Source: Hydrocarboniphaga sp. (GTDB lineage Bacteria; Pseudomonadota; Gammaproteobacteria; Nevskiales; Nevskiaceae). Taken from it: a stretch of 45,682 nucleotides of DNA. Where the stretch lies: assembly GCF_028291725.1 (NCBI RefSeq), contig NZ_JAQGNT010000023.1, forward strand, positions 1 through 45,682, read 5' to 3'. The notes under the pieces were generated by a model. The model saw only the letters and a program-made list of their open reading frames with translations, was not told where the DNA came from and ran no database searches. Position numbers and translations under genes: made by a program. This document shows, in pieces, positions 1-8,841 of this stretch (the first letter of the stretch is position 1; the number at the start of each line of letters is the position of its first letter).

Positions 1-393
1 GCGCACCCGGATGTCGCGAAGGCGCTCCCCGCCTGGCAGGGCAAGACCATCATCGATGTGACCAATGCCTACGGCGTGCCCCCTGAGGACCTGGGAGGAC
101 AACCTTCTTCCAAGTTCGTCTCGCAAGCCTTCTCTGGTGCGAAACTGGTCAAGGGCTTCAACCATTTAGTCGCTGCCGTCCTTGACCAAGATCCGGCCGT
201 ACATGGTGGCCGGAGAGTCGTGTTCCTGGCGAGTGACGATGATGGCGCCGCGGCGGAGATTGCTGAGCTCGCGGAGAAGCTAGGTTTCTCGCCGATCAAA
301 CTTGGTGGGCTTTCTGAAGGCGGACTGCTTGTGCAGGCGCGCGGAAATAGCTGGGGTCAATTGATCTTCAAGGACCTGGTCAAGTTCGATTGA
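1..393 (+). CDS. NADPH-dependent F420 reductase-like protein, 3' end
   Basis: Partial gene that enters from the left edge; reading frame 1 is open from base 1 to the TGA at 391-393 (130 codons). The segment AWQGKTIIDVTNAYG, then FSGAKLVKGFNHL, VVFLASDD and a C-terminal LIFKDLVKFD, is the second half of the NAD(P)-binding F420-dependent NADP reductase family, which also contains F420-independent relatives in proteobacteria. The N-terminal Rossmann GxGxxG lies outside the window. The family transfers hydride between NADP and a flavin-like or ferric partner; the exact substrate is unknown. An NTF2-like gene follows 79 bp downstream on the same strand, so the first three genes may be one unit. 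Confidence 0.75.
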   Translation, partial: AHPDVAKALPAWQGKTIIDVTNAYGVPPEDLGGQPSSKFVSQAFSGAKLVKGFNHLVAAVLDQDPAVHGGRRVVFLASDDDGAAAEIAELAEKLGFSPIKLGGLSEGGLLVQARGNSWGQLIFKDLVKFD

Positions 394-472
394 TGACGCG
401 ACGAACGGCAGGGGTGCGATGCACGCGACCGGCTCGATCGCGATCCGGTCCGAGGAAAGTGGAGAAATTCCT

Positions 473-925
473 ATGAGCACCGAGAAGAACGTCCAGACCG
501 TGAAGGACTTCTTCGCCGCGATCGGCGGCGGCGACAGGGAGGGTGTGCTGGCGCTGGTCGCCGAAGACATCGAGTGGATCATTCCGGGCGAGGATTGGCC
601 GCTGGCCGGCACGCACCGCGGGCACGCGGGATTGGCGGATGTGATTCAGAAGGCGTCCGAACAGATAGAAATGACATCCCCAGAGCCCCCTGAATACGTG
701 GCGCAGGGAGACCGGGTTCTGGTTCTTGGTGTGGCGACCGGGAAAATCAACGCCACGAACAAGCCGTTCAGGGACGACTGGGTCTTCGCCATCACCGTTC
801 GAAACGGCAAGGTGACGAAGATCCGGGAGTACATCGACACCCAAGCCCTGGCGCGGGCCTCGGAGATGGACGCGAACCCCACGCCCTCGCCCACCGATAC
901 CGGAGCCGCACAACGAGCCTCGTGA
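473..925 (+). CDS. SnoaL-like / NTF2-like family protein
   Basis: 150-residue protein of the ketosteroid-isomerase/SnoaL fold. It begins with a helix (TVKDFFAAIGGGDREGVLALVAEDIEWIIPG), the usual entry to the cone-shaped pocket, followed by a HRGHAGLADVI segment and beta strands (DRVLVLGVATGKI, WVFAITVRNGKVTKIREYID). Start chosen at ATG 473, preceded by a GTGGAG Shine-Dalgarno-like stretch, rather than an in-frame ATG at 419 whose extra residues look unlike the family. Members are small-molecule isomerases, hydrolases or binding proteins; the substrate cannot be told. The tail after about residue 130 (NPTPSPTDTGAAQRAS) is low complexity. Confidence 0.8.
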   Translation: MSTEKNVQTVKDFFAAIGGGDREGVLALVAEDIEWIIPGEDWPLAGTHRGHAGLADVIQKASEQIEMTSPEPPEYVAQGDRVLVLGVATGKINATNKPFRDDWVFAITVRNGKVTKIREYIDTQALARASEMDANPTPSPTDTGAAQRAS

Positions 926-1024
926 GGCCTACGAATACGGCGAACAGTCGATGGTGAATGAGCCGTGGATCGCCGCCTCGCACGCCGCGCGCTCGTCGGA
1001 TGCCCAACCGTTAAGGAGATCCCG

Positions 1025-1657
1025 ATGTACGACCAATCCAAGCTATCCGAGTTGATCCGGTTCGCACGAGTCGATGCGGGCTCCACCGTCATCGACGTTT
1101 ACCCAGGCGACGGCGACTGGACGCGCCTGTTCTCCGACATCGTCGGACCCGAAGGACGGGTCTACAGCTTCGTGCCGGCCGAAGTCGCCGACTTCAAGAA
1201 CGATCCGGTCGGCCGCATGCGGACGCTTGCCAGGGAGCCTGGCCGGGAGAACGTCGAAGCCGTCTCGGCGGACCTCGTCGCGATGACGGAAGCCACGCAA
1301 CCTGCGGATGTCCTGTGGCTGCACCTGTTCTACCACGATCTCCACACCGCGCTGATCCAGGCCAGGGGCGCGACGGCGGCCGACTTCAATCGAGCCGTCT
1401 ACAAGCGGCTGAAGTCCGGTGGGTCCTACGTCATCGTAGACCACGCCGCCGCTATCGGAGCGGGCACGAGCGACGCCCCGACGCTGCATCGGATTGAGCC
1501 TGCATCCGTTCGCAAGGAGGCGGAGGCGGCCGGCTTCGTACTGGACGCGGAAAGCACCATGCTCGCGAACAAGGACGATCCGCATTCGATCAAGGTGTTC
1601 GATCCCTCGATCAAGGGCCAGACCGATCGCTTCGCCTATCGGTTCGTGAAGCCCTGA
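1025..1657 (+). CDS. Class I SAM-dependent methyltransferase-like protein
   Basis: 210 residues. SAM-binding motif I is seen near residues 20-35 (GSTVIDVYPGDGDWTRLFSD), motif II-like EGRVYSFVPAEVADF follows, and there is a LKSGGSYVIVDHAA strand near 145-155, as in the predicted-methyltransferase family with a modified DxxPGxG glycine loop. The C-terminal pattern KDDPHSIKVFDPSIKGQTDRF is typical of that family, which often works on unknown small molecules. Start ATG 1025 has a good AAGGAG site seven bases upstream; the in-frame upstream codon at 965 would add unrelated residues. Same strand as the NTF2-like gene, 99 bp downstream of it. Confidence 0.8.
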   Translation: MYDQSKLSELIRFARVDAGSTVIDVYPGDGDWTRLFSDIVGPEGRVYSFVPAEVADFKNDPVGRMRTLAREPGRENVEAVSADLVAMTEATQPADVLWLHLFYHDLHTALIQARGATAADFNRAVYKRLKSGGSYVIVDHAAAIGAGTSDAPTLHRIEPASVRKEAEAAGFVLDAESTMLANKDDPHSIKVFDPSIKGQTDRFAYRFVKP

Positions 1658-1677
1658 CAGGTCCCGGCGCCGACTTC

Positions 1678-1773
1678 ATGTCGACCTCCCCGATGGGTGC
1701 AAACAAGCCCGTCGAAGACATCGAGGCAACCCTGCTTGCCGCCACAAAGTCGGCTTTGGATGAGCTCGTCTAA
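1678..1773 (+). CDS. Small ORF, 31 residues, unknown
   Basis: An ATG 20 bp after the methyltransferase stop opens a 31-codon frame (MSTSPMGANKPVEDIEATLL...). It ends at TAA 1771-1773, and the same frame stays open for 14 more codons (WAHATMAAKAAEAS). It could be the front of a small gene cut short by a nonsense change at the island edge, or chance. No family recognised. Confidence 0.25.
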   Translation: MSTSPMGANKPVEDIEATLLAATKSALDELV

Positions 1774-1812
1774 TGGGCCCACGCGACGATGGCGGCGAAG
1801 GCCGCTGAAGCG

Positions 1813-2730
1813 TCATAGCGACGCGACCTGTTCCTGGGTGAGCTGCGGGGCGAGACGTTCGGCCTTGGCCTCTTTGGTGAGTGTCTGGCGCTGTGCAATG
1901 GCGAAGCCGCTGCGCAGCTCACGCATGAACGTCTCGCGGTCCCTGCTGGCCGCGAAGTCGTTCCAATCGCTACCGCGCTCCTCCGTCTTGAACGGCCGCA
2001 ACAGGGTTGCCCCTCCAACGGCTGCGGCTGCGGCCTCGGCCTTCACCTTGCCGACATTCGGCTTGAGCTGACCGTCCGGGCCTAGCTCAAGCTCCTTGCG
2101 GTGATTGTTGTCGCCGGCAACCAGCAACGCACGGTCGGGATAGCGTTCGCGATAGCCCTTCGCCACGGCTTCAAGCTTGCCTCCATTGAAGGCGACAGCC
2201 ACGGGCAGGCTGGTCGCCTCGTGTAGCGTCGCGGCCGTGGCGAATCCCTCCGCTATGAGAAGCGGGCCAAGCGTCGCCAGGTCGCCTAACAGGTGACTGC
2301 CGCCCATGTCGCGGACGGGGATTAAGAGATTGCCCGCTTTGCTCCGCTGCGGTTCGGCGTCACTTGGCACCATTGCGATAGGGCCGACCTTATCGACAAT
2401 CGCGCCGTTGGCCTGCACGCCCTTACGGGCGAGGTATGGATGATCGTTTGAGGCCGGCTCGCCTGCAACCAGGTGAGCGTCTGCAGCGGCGGACACAATC
2501 TCGGCCTGTTGGGCAGCTCCAACGCAGCCCCATGGTCCTCAAGCGTCCAGTCTTGGTGAGCGTTGAGGACCCGTTTCAATGCTAGGGCGGCCCGCTTCCG
2601 CACCGTGCTTACCTAAGAAGGCATCGAACTCGGGCGTTCGCAGATCTGGGGCGACCAGCAGATTGAACAGGATGTGCAAGGCAAGCAGTGCGGGCCGGTG
2701 AACGGCCGCCGCCTGGGCGTTCGGTTGAGC
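1813..2730 (-). pseudogene. Decayed conjugation-type DNA primase (TraC-like, Toprim domain)
   Basis: The last 228 codons (2496 down to 1813) carry a Toprim-like core, GPLLIAEGFATAATLHEA, then LPVAVAFNGGKLEAVAKGY and ALLVAGDNN, as in plasmid/ICE primases related to TraC. Upstream the reading frame is broken. Residues RAALALKRVLNAHQDWTLEDHGAALEL lie in another frame (about 2603-2510), and RPALLALHILFNLLVAPDLR lies in the first frame again further upstream (about 2700-2610). At least two frameshifts and a missing N-terminus mark it as a relic. It suggests that the left edge of the island passed through a conjugative element. Family assignment is from motif memory only. Confidence 0.6.
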
Positions 2731-2765
2731 GTGCGCTCAGCACTTATTTACCCCCTCGATGACGA

Positions 2766-2776
2766 ATCCAATATGA
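2766..2776 (-). promoter_or_regulatory. Operator-like half-site TCATATTGGAT
   Basis: Read on the minus strand this 11-mer resembles the ATATTGGAC half-sites found before other units of the island (12618, 21478, 24174, 29940, 38425). It lies in the 89-bp gap between the primase relic and the end of the oxidoreductase gene, so it is in no obvious promoter position. It may be a relic or chance. Confidence 0.2.
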
Positions 2777-2819
2777 CTCCAGCCGATATTGAGCCCCTCT
2801 CCATATCGCTTGGAGAAAG

Positions 2820-3941
2820 CTACACCACCGCGTCGAGCCTGACCCACTCCTGCTGCGCCGCCGAGCGTCGCGCCGCTTCGAGAATGCGGGCCACCGCCCA
2901 GGCTTGTTCGAAGTCCGGCTGCACCGGGGTCGAGACGCCGCGAATGGCGTCGACCATGGTGCGCATGGCGAGCGCCATGGAGCGGGCATGCGGCAGCGGA
3001 TAGCGATCACCGAAATCGACGCCGTCCATGGACCCGCAGCGCTCGGGAATCGCCACCGGCGCCAGGGCGAAATCGCCGCGCTTGGCCGCTGACAAAATCG
3101 TGTCGTCCTGGGTCGGGAACGAGGGCGCCTCGGTCCTGAGCCGGCCGGCGGTTCCCTGGACGTCGAGAGTCCAGCCTCGGCCCGCCACCGGCGTCCAGCA
3201 GGTTCTGACGATCGCGGTCATGCCGCTGGCGAATTGCAGCAGCACCGTAGCGGTGTCGTTGACCTGCGGATGGAAGACATCGCCGCTCTCGAAGCGCCAT
3301 TCGTCGACATAGCGGCAGTCGACGGCGACCAGGGAAACCGGCATTCCGAACAGATGCACGAGCAGGTGAAAGCCGTGGCTGCCCAGATTGCGCAGCGCGC
3401 TGGCGCCGTTTTCCGGCTCGGCAAACCAGGCAAAGCCCCTGATCATTTCTTGCGGCGGATTGAACAGCGGCAGATGGAATTCCAGATTGACCTGCACCGC
3501 GCGGCCCAGATAGCCGTCGTCGATCATCTCCTTCATCAGCCGATGGCCGGGCACCCATTGGGTGAAGGCATCCACCATGGCGACGCAGCCCGACTTGCGC
3601 TGGGCCTCGATCAGCAGGCGGGCCGAGTCGAAAGAATCGGCGAAGGGAATGCCGTTGTAGACATGCTTGCCCTGGGCGAAACAGGCCAGAACCATGTCGC
3701 GGCGGATATTCGGGCGGGTGCCGCAATCGACGATGTCGATATCCGGCGATGCCGCCATGGCGTGATAATCCCAAAACGGCTGGGCAATATCGAAATTCTT
3801 TGCCGCCGCCTCTGCCGTCTCGCGCCGCGAGGTGCAGATGCCCACCACATCGATGTCGGGCAAGCCGCGCCAGGCGGGCAGATGCGCCATGGCGCCCCAA
3901 TTGGCGCTGATGATGCCGACCCTGAGCTTTTCTCTCGCCAT
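2820..3941 (-). CDS. Gfo/Idh/MocA family NAD(P)-dependent oxidoreductase
   Basis: 373 residues. The N-terminal Rossmann fold starts KLRVGIISANWGAMAHLPAW (GxxGxxA-like loop) with the NAD-ribose segment VVGICTSRRETAEAAA. The family's usual EKP motif is replaced by the region GKHVYNGIPFADSFDSA near residue 90. The C-terminal substrate domain (EFHLPLFNP, then LGSHGFHLLVHLFGMPV with a conserved-type His near residue 190) is complete. Start ATG 3941 has AGGAAA eight bases upstream. It is the last gene of the minus-strand catabolic run, 17 bp after an enoyl-CoA hydratase-like gene. Such enzymes oxidise or reduce hydroxyl/keto groups of cyclic or sugar-like substrates; the altered EKP region makes the reaction uncertain. 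Confidence 0.85.
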   Translation of the reverse strand: MAREKLRVGIISANWGAMAHLPAWRGLPDIDVVGICTSRRETAEAAAKNFDIAQPFWDYHAMAASPDIDIVDCGTRPNIRRDMVLACFAQGKHVYNGIPFADSFDSARLLIEAQRKSGCVAMVDAFTQWVPGHRLMKEMIDDGYLGRAVQVNLEFHLPLFNPPQEMIRGFAWFAEPENGASALRNLGSHGFHLLVHLFGMPVSLVAVDCRYVDEWRFESGDVFHPQVNDTATVLLQFASGMTAIVRTCWTPVAGRGWTLDVQGTAGRLRTEAPSFPTQDDTILSAAKRGDFALAPVAIPERCGSMDGVDFGDRYPLPHARSMALAMRTMVDAIRGVSTPVQPDFEQAWAVARILEAARRSAAQQEWVRLDAVV

Positions 3942-3958
3942 GCTCGTTTCCTGCAAAG

Positions 3959-4750
3959 TCATTTGCCGGTGAACAGCGGCGGGCGCTTTTCGCGGAACGC
4001 GGTGACTCCTTCTTCGCAATCGGCCGTGCGCCCGGCGAGGCGCTGATGAGTGCGTTCGGTCCACAGGGTCTGGCTCAGGCCTTGCTCGAGGGAAGCGCGG
4101 ACACCCTGGCGGATCAGCCCATACGCGGTGGTCGGTCCCTTGGCCAGCCGTTCGGCGATCGATCGCGCCGCGGTGAGTAGTTCCGCGTCAGCGACGGCCT
4201 TGTAAATCAGCCCCCAGTCCTCCGCCTGCTGCGGCGAGACGCGATCACCGAGCATCATGATGGCCTGTGCTCTTGCGCGTCCGCACAGGCGCGGCAGCAG
4301 CCAGCTGATCCCCATATCCGGCACCATGCCGATCTTGACGAAGGCGAGCAGAAAATAGGCCGAGCTGGCCGCGACCACGAAGTCGCCCGATAAGGCCACC
4401 GAGAAACCGGCGCCGACAGCCGGCCCGTTGACCGCCACCACGATCGGCACCGGCAGCGCATAAAGCCGTTCCACCAGCGGATTGAACAGGCGTTCCAGCA
4501 GCATGCCGTCGCCGACCCGCATGCCTTCGCGCCCCTTGTCGTCGCCCGAAATGTCGAGGCCGCTGCAAAACGCCCGTCCGCTGCCGGTCAGCAGCAGAAC
4601 CCGGGCGCTGCGATTGTCGCGGATGTCGTCGAGCACGCGGCTGATCTCCTCGACCATCACCGTGGTCATGGCGTTCAGCGCATCCGGTCGATTGAGCGTG
4701 AGGGTGGTGATGCCGTCGGCGCGATCGACCACGATGGTGGAATAGGACAT
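3959..4750 (-). CDS. Enoyl-CoA hydratase/isomerase family protein, isomerase-like active site
   Basis: 263-residue crotonase: LNRPDALNAM, SGRAFCSGLDISG (first oxyanion-hole strand) and NGPAVGAGFSVALSGDFV (second oxyanion hole). The two catalytic glutamates of classical hydratases (rat Glu144 and Glu164) align with Ser and Phe here. The later segment KIGMVPDMGISWLLPRL keeps the Asp typical of PaaG-type and dienoyl-CoA isomerases. A double-bond isomerase or ring-related activity is therefore more likely than simple hydration. It lies 17 bp before the oxidoreductase gene and 30 bp after an SDR gene, all co-directional. Confidence 0.88.
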   Translation of the reverse strand: MSYSTIVVDRADGITTLTLNRPDALNAMTTVMVEEISRVLDDIRDNRSARVLLLTGSGRAFCSGLDISGDDKGREGMRVGDGMLLERLFNPLVERLYALPVPIVVAVNGPAVGAGFSVALSGDFVVAASSAYFLLAFVKIGMVPDMGISWLLPRLCGRARAQAIMMLGDRVSPQQAEDWGLIYKAVADAELLTAARSIAERLAKGPTTAYGLIRQGVRASLEQGLSQTLWTERTHQRLAGRTADCEEGVTAFREKRPPLFTGK

Positions 4751-4780
4751 GAACTGGCTCCGGGCTCTTGCAAGGGAAGA

Positions 4781-5581
4781 TCAGAAGAAGGAAGTGCCGC
4801 CGTCGCTGTTGATGGTGGCGCCGGTGGTGTAGCCGGCACGCTCCGACAGCAGGAAGGCGTAAAGCTCGCCCAACTCGCGGGCGCGGCCGACCCGGTCGAG
4901 CGCGACTTTCATGCCCCAGTTCTCCCGCGCATAGCGATCGAAGGCGGCGTCGGCCGGTTCGCCATAGGTCGCGACGGCTTTGGTCAGCGCCGATCCCATG
5001 ACTTCGGTCAATACCGCGCCTGGGCACACGCAATTGACCCGGATCCCGTCCTTGCCGAATTCCAGCGCCAGATTCTTCGCCAAGGTCGCGGCTGCTCCCT
5101 TCATCGCCACATAGGGCACAAGCGCCGGTCGCGGCACCCGCGTCGACATCGACGCCGTCACCACCACACGACCGCCACCCACTCGTTGCAAGTGTGGAAT
5201 AACGGCGCGGCAGCTGCGCACGGTCATCATCAAAATGGTCTGAAACTGCTCTTCCCAGTCGCTATCGCTGAAATTGAGAAAGCTGCCATAAGCTGGACCC
5301 GGTCCGGCCGTGACCGCCAGGCCGGCCAGCCCACCAAAGTGATCGGCAGCGCTGTCAATTGCGGCCTCCACCGATCCCGGGATCCGACCATCGGCGGCCA
5401 GGGCGATCACCTCGCCGCCTTGTTGGCGCAACCGCTGCGCCTTGAGTTCCGCGCGCTCGCCGTTGCGGCCGATCAGTGCGACCCGCGCGCCTTCGGCGGC
5501 CAGGATTTCCGCGGTGGCGTAACCCATTCCGCTGGTTCCGCCGACGATCACGACCGCCTTGCCTGCAAGACCCAGATCCAC
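4781..5581 (-). CDS. Short-chain dehydrogenase/reductase (SDR)
   Basis: 266 residues with a complete classical SDR set: cofactor loop VGGTSGMGYA near residues 13-22, structural segment AVTAGPGP in place of NNAG, catalytic Ser in VVVTASMSTR, YVAMK as YxxxK, and VNCVCPGAVLTEV after it. It ends with TTGATINSDGGTSFF, the usual C-terminus. The start is a GTG (5581) with AAGGGG about six bases upstream. NAD(P)-dependent oxidation of a hydroxyacyl-CoA or ring hydroxyl is likely from the neighbours. The NNAG replacement is a mild oddity. Confidence 0.88.
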   Translation of the reverse strand: MDLGLAGKAVVIVGGTSGMGYATAEILAAEGARVALIGRNGERAELKAQRLRQQGGEVIALAADGRIPGSVEAAIDSAADHFGGLAGLAVTAGPGPAYGSFLNFSDSDWEEQFQTILMMTVRSCRAVIPHLQRVGGGRVVVTASMSTRVPRPALVPYVAMKGAAATLAKNLALEFGKDGIRVNCVCPGAVLTEVMGSALTKAVATYGEPADAAFDRYARENWGMKVALDRVGRARELGELYAFLLSERAGYTTGATINSDGGTSFF

Positions 5582-5594
5582 GGATTGCCCCTTG

Positions 5595-6749
5595 CTACGC
5601 TGCTGGTGATGAGTCCGGAGCCTGCAGGCCCGGCGCCGTGCCGGCGAAGCGCGTCGTATGGTGCTCGATGTCGCCGAACAGCTTTTCGATCACCATCAGG
5701 CGCTTGAAATGGTGGCTGATGGGGTATTCGTCGGTGACGCCATAGCCGCCATGAAGCTGCACGCCCTGCCGCGAGATGATCTGCGACGCCTGCCCGATCA
5801 CGATTTTCGCCGCGGACACCGCCCGCCGCCGCAGGCTCGCATCCGCGCCGATCTGCGACAGGGCTTGATAGAGAATGGAACGCGCCTCCTGTGCCTCGAC
5901 GAACATTTCGGCCAGGATGTGCTGCAGGGCCTGGAACTTGCCGATGGCTTGTCCGAACTGCTTGCGAATCTTGAGGTATGCGCTGCAGATCTCCAGACAG
6001 GTCTCCATCGAGCCGACGGCCTCGGCGAGATACGCCAGGGTGGCGCGGTCGATCGCCTCGTCCAGAAGAGCCGTTGCCCGATCCGAGCGGACGATCAAGG
6101 CGTCCGCCGACACTTCGACGCTGAGCGACAGATCGGCCGCCCAGGTTCCGTCGATCAGCGGATACCGCGACAGCGCCTGTTCGACCTGATCTTCGACCTG
6201 ATCGCGATGGACCAGGAACAGGGAGCAGGCGGGCTCGCCGGTGATCGTGGCCGAGACAATGAAACGGTCCGCGGACGGGCCGCCCAGCACCAGGGTCTTC
6301 GCGCCAGTCAGCAGGAAGCCGTCGCCGGCCGCAGTCGCCTGCGTTGTTCTCGGCCCAGCGAGATTGAACCGGTCACCCGCTTCGTCGTGAGCCAATGCCA
6401 GGCGCAGCGATCCGTCGGCGACCGCGCCGAGCAGAGAACGAGCCGGGGAGCGGTCGAGAATAGGGGCGCAGAGCACGAGGTTGGGAATGTAAGGCTCCAG
6501 CACGCAACCGCTGCCCAGGGCCACCATCAGCACCATCAGATCGACGAAGGACCCGCCGAGTCCGCCGACATCTTCCGGTATCGGCAGAGCGAGCCAGCCG
6601 AGTTCGGCATATTGGCGCCAGTGTTCGGCGCTGATCGGGTCGCCGGCCGCGACCAGCCGACGCCGGGCGTCCAGCTTGTATTCCTCACGCACGAACCGCT
6701 CGGCTGAATCGCGCAGCAGGACCTGCTCATCGGACAGAGAGAAATCCAT
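5595..6749 (-). CDS. Acyl-CoA dehydrogenase, small (384 aa), first of adjacent pair
   Basis: Starts MDFSLSDEQVLLRDSAERFVREEY, the standard N-terminal helix of the fold. Middle beta domain includes GFLLTGAKTLVLGGPSADRFIVSATI. C-terminal helices carry KIRKQFGQAIGKFQALQHILAEM, then GVQLHGGYGVTDEYPISHHFKRL and a short FGDIEHH end. It lacks the IYEGT-type segment that carries the catalytic Glu in medium-chain enzymes. It sits 15 bp downstream of a second, different acyl-CoA dehydrogenase gene. Adjacent unequal pairs are the known signature of heterotetrameric alpha2beta2 dehydrogenases of steroid side-chain and ring degradation, so these two may form one enzyme (inference). Confidence 0.9.
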   Translation of the reverse strand: MDFSLSDEQVLLRDSAERFVREEYKLDARRRLVAAGDPISAEHWRQYAELGWLALPIPEDVGGLGGSFVDLMVLMVALGSGCVLEPYIPNLVLCAPILDRSPARSLLGAVADGSLRLALAHDEAGDRFNLAGPRTTQATAAGDGFLLTGAKTLVLGGPSADRFIVSATITGEPACSLFLVHRDQVEDQVEQALSRYPLIDGTWAADLSLSVEVSADALIVRSDRATALLDEAIDRATLAYLAEAVGSMETCLEICSAYLKIRKQFGQAIGKFQALQHILAEMFVEAQEARSILYQALSQIGADASLRRRAVSAAKIVIGQASQIISRQGVQLHGGYGVTDEYPISHHFKRLMVIEKLFGDIEHHTTRFAGTAPGLQAPDSSPAA

Positions 6750-6764
6750 CGCTCGGGCTATCAG

Positions 6765-7970
6765 TCAAAGACCGAAGGCATGCTTTGCAATGAGATTTCT
6801 CTGCACTTGCCTGCTGCCTCCATAGATGGACGCTGCTCGTGTGATCAGCGCGATGCCCGTCTTGCCGGGTACATAGTCCGGCCAGAAGGCATCGTCCGGC
6901 GACTGAAGTTGCTCCGTTTCGCTGGGTGCGTAAAAGCGCAGTGATCTCGCGCCGAGCAAATCGACTTGCAGCTCGGTGATCAATTGCTGCAATTCGGAGC
7001 CGCGTAATTTCAGCGCCGAGGCGATCACGGACAGCTTATGGGGTCTGGCTTCTTGAGCCAGCACGCGCAGCACGGACCATTCGAGCGCCAGAACTCGCGC
7101 CTCGGCCTGAGCGAGCCGCGCGCGGAACGTCGGCAGCTGCGCGAGCGGTGTCCCGTCCATGGTTTCACGCTGGGCGATCTCCTTGGCCTTGCGCAATTCG
7201 CGGATGTTCCAGTAGATGAAGGAACTGAACGTCCGTTCGTTGTCGAGCAGAAACTTCCCGTAGGTCCAGCCGGCCCCCTCCTTGCCCACCAGGTTCTCGG
7301 CCGGCACCTCGACATTCTCCAGAAAGACCTCGCAGAGATGGGCATCCCCATCGATCTGCGGAATCTGTCGAATCGTGATTCCGGGAGTCGCGAGATCGAT
7401 CAGCAGCAGAGAGACGCCGTTCTGCGGTTTTACGTCGGTGTCGGTCCGAACCAGAAAATAGCCCCAGGCCGACAGATGCGCACCGCTGGTCCAGATTTTC
7501 TGGCCATTCACGACATACCGGTCCCCACGCAGCAGCGCCGTCGTGCGCAGCGAACTTAGATCGGAACCGGCACCCGGCTCCGAGAATCCCTGGGCCCATG
7601 AGAAGCGTCCCTCGCGAATGGCGGGGAGGAATTTGCTCTTCTGGTCCTCGGAGCCAAACGTATAGATGACCGGCCCCACCATGTGCGTGCCGCCCCTGAA
7701 CAGTCCGGGTGCGTCAGCCTCCTGGGATTCGCGTTCAAAAATGAAATGCTGCAGCGGCGTCCAGTTGGTTCCACCGTATTCCACCGGCCAGTTGGGGACC
7801 GACCAGCGCCTGCGGTGCAGGATGCGCATCCATTCCAGAATGTCGCTTCGGTTCCCCGGAAAGGAGAGCTGTTTCTGGCGTCGCGCCATCTCCGGCGGCA
7901 GATTCTCGCGTACAAACGCCCGGATCTCCTCGCGGAAGGCCTGGTGAAACGCGTCGAATTCAAGTTGCAT
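6765..7970 (-). CDS. Acyl-CoA dehydrogenase (401 aa), second of adjacent pair
   Basis: Begins MQLEFDAFHQAFREEIRAFVRENLPPEM and has a long N-terminal helical domain. FAD/substrate segment: WAQGFSEPGAGSDLSSLRT, then NGQKIWTSGAHLSAWGYFLVRTD. The C-terminus is IYGGSRQVQRNLIAKHAFGL, where medium-chain enzymes have IYEGTxQIQ, so the catalytic Glu position is Gly. Start ATG 7970 is 17 bp after the preceding SDR stop; longer in-frame starts would run into that gene. The partner is the next gene downstream. As one subunit of heteromeric dehydrogenases may lack the base, the Gly supports a paired enzyme. Confidence 0.9.
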   Translation of the reverse strand: MQLEFDAFHQAFREEIRAFVRENLPPEMARRQKQLSFPGNRSDILEWMRILHRRRWSVPNWPVEYGGTNWTPLQHFIFERESQEADAPGLFRGGTHMVGPVIYTFGSEDQKSKFLPAIREGRFSWAQGFSEPGAGSDLSSLRTTALLRGDRYVVNGQKIWTSGAHLSAWGYFLVRTDTDVKPQNGVSLLLIDLATPGITIRQIPQIDGDAHLCEVFLENVEVPAENLVGKEGAGWTYGKFLLDNERTFSSFIYWNIRELRKAKEIAQRETMDGTPLAQLPTFRARLAQAEARVLALEWSVLRVLAQEARPHKLSVIASALKLRGSELQQLITELQVDLLGARSLRFYAPSETEQLQSPDDAFWPDYVPGKTGIALITRAASIYGGSRQVQRNLIAKHAFGL

Positions 7971-7987
7971 GGCGAATTCGCTGACAA

Positions 7988-8803
7988 TCAGGACGGGAAC
8001 TGGTCCCTGATCGGAATGAACTCCGGCATCGGCCGGCGACGCAACCAGTTCGCGCCGTCCAACACCAGCGTGTGACCGGACATATAAACGGCGAAAGGCG
8101 AACACATATAAACCGCTGCCCAGCCCAATTCGCGCACCTCGCCGGTACGCTGCGCGGGTATGGTCCGTTCCGGTGACACTGAATGGCCGGAGGATCTGAA
8201 ATGACCGTGCCCCTCAGGGTTGAGATACAAGCCTGGCGCGATCGCATTGACCCGGATGCCGTCGGGGGCCCACTCGACGGCCAGAGACTGGGTCAGATTC
8301 ACGACCCCGGCCTTTGCCGCCGCCGAATGCGCGGTGCCTGGCCCACCCGTCCAGGCAAGCGTCGAGGCGATGTTGACGATGCTGCCGGGCTTCTTCGCCG
8401 CGATGCGCCGTGTTCCGAATTCACGCGAACAGATGAAGGTGCCATCGAGGACGATCTGCACCACGGATCGCCAGGCATTGACCGACATTTTCTCGACCGG
8501 GACCGGAAAATTGCCGGCGGCGTTATTGATCAGAATATCGACGCCGTTGCCAAAATGGGCTTCGGCCTCGTCAAACGCGGCCTTCACGCGCTCGGCGTCC
8601 CGGATGTCGGCCGATATGCCGAGGGCCCGGCGACCCAGAGCCTCGATAGCATCGACCCCGCTTTTGAGGTGCTCGGGATTGCGGCTCATGATCACGACAT
8701 TCGCCCCGTGGCGGGCAAACTCCGTGGCAATTCCTTTGCCGATGCCGGTACCGCCACCCGTGACGAGAACGAGCTGTCCCTCGTAGGTATCCGCGGCCAG
8801 CAT
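7988..8803 (-). CDS. SDR of the 2,4-dienoyl-CoA reductase type
   Basis: About 271 residues. VLVTGGGTGIGKGIA is the NADP loop, INNAAGNFPVPVEKMS matches the NNAAGNF signature of 2,4-dienoyl-CoA reductases (DECR/PECR), and the catalytic pair is SAAAK instead of YxxxK, which is the known arrangement in DECR (Ser/Lys). It would reduce 2,4-dienoyl-CoA to 3-enoyl-CoA with NADPH, an auxiliary beta-oxidation step for unsaturated intermediates. Start taken at ATG 8803, with GAAGGG six bases upstream and family-like MLAADTYEG. An alternative ATG at 8845 overlaps the upstream stop as ATGA and would add 14 residues. Confidence 0.85.
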   Translation of the reverse strand: MLAADTYEGQLVLVTGGGTGIGKGIATEFARHGANVVIMSRNPEHLKSGVDAIEALGRRALGISADIRDAERVKAAFDEAEAHFGNGVDILINNAAGNFPVPVEKMSVNAWRSVVQIVLDGTFICSREFGTRRIAAKKPGSIVNIASTLAWTGGPGTAHSAAAKAGVVNLTQSLAVEWAPDGIRVNAIAPGLYLNPEGHGHFRSSGHSVSPERTIPAQRTGEVRELGWAAVYMCSPFAVYMSGHTLVLDGANWLRRRPMPEFIPIRDQFPS

Positions 8804-8841
8804 GCAGGACCCTTCGGGTGGCGGACGCGGAAGTCCCATGT

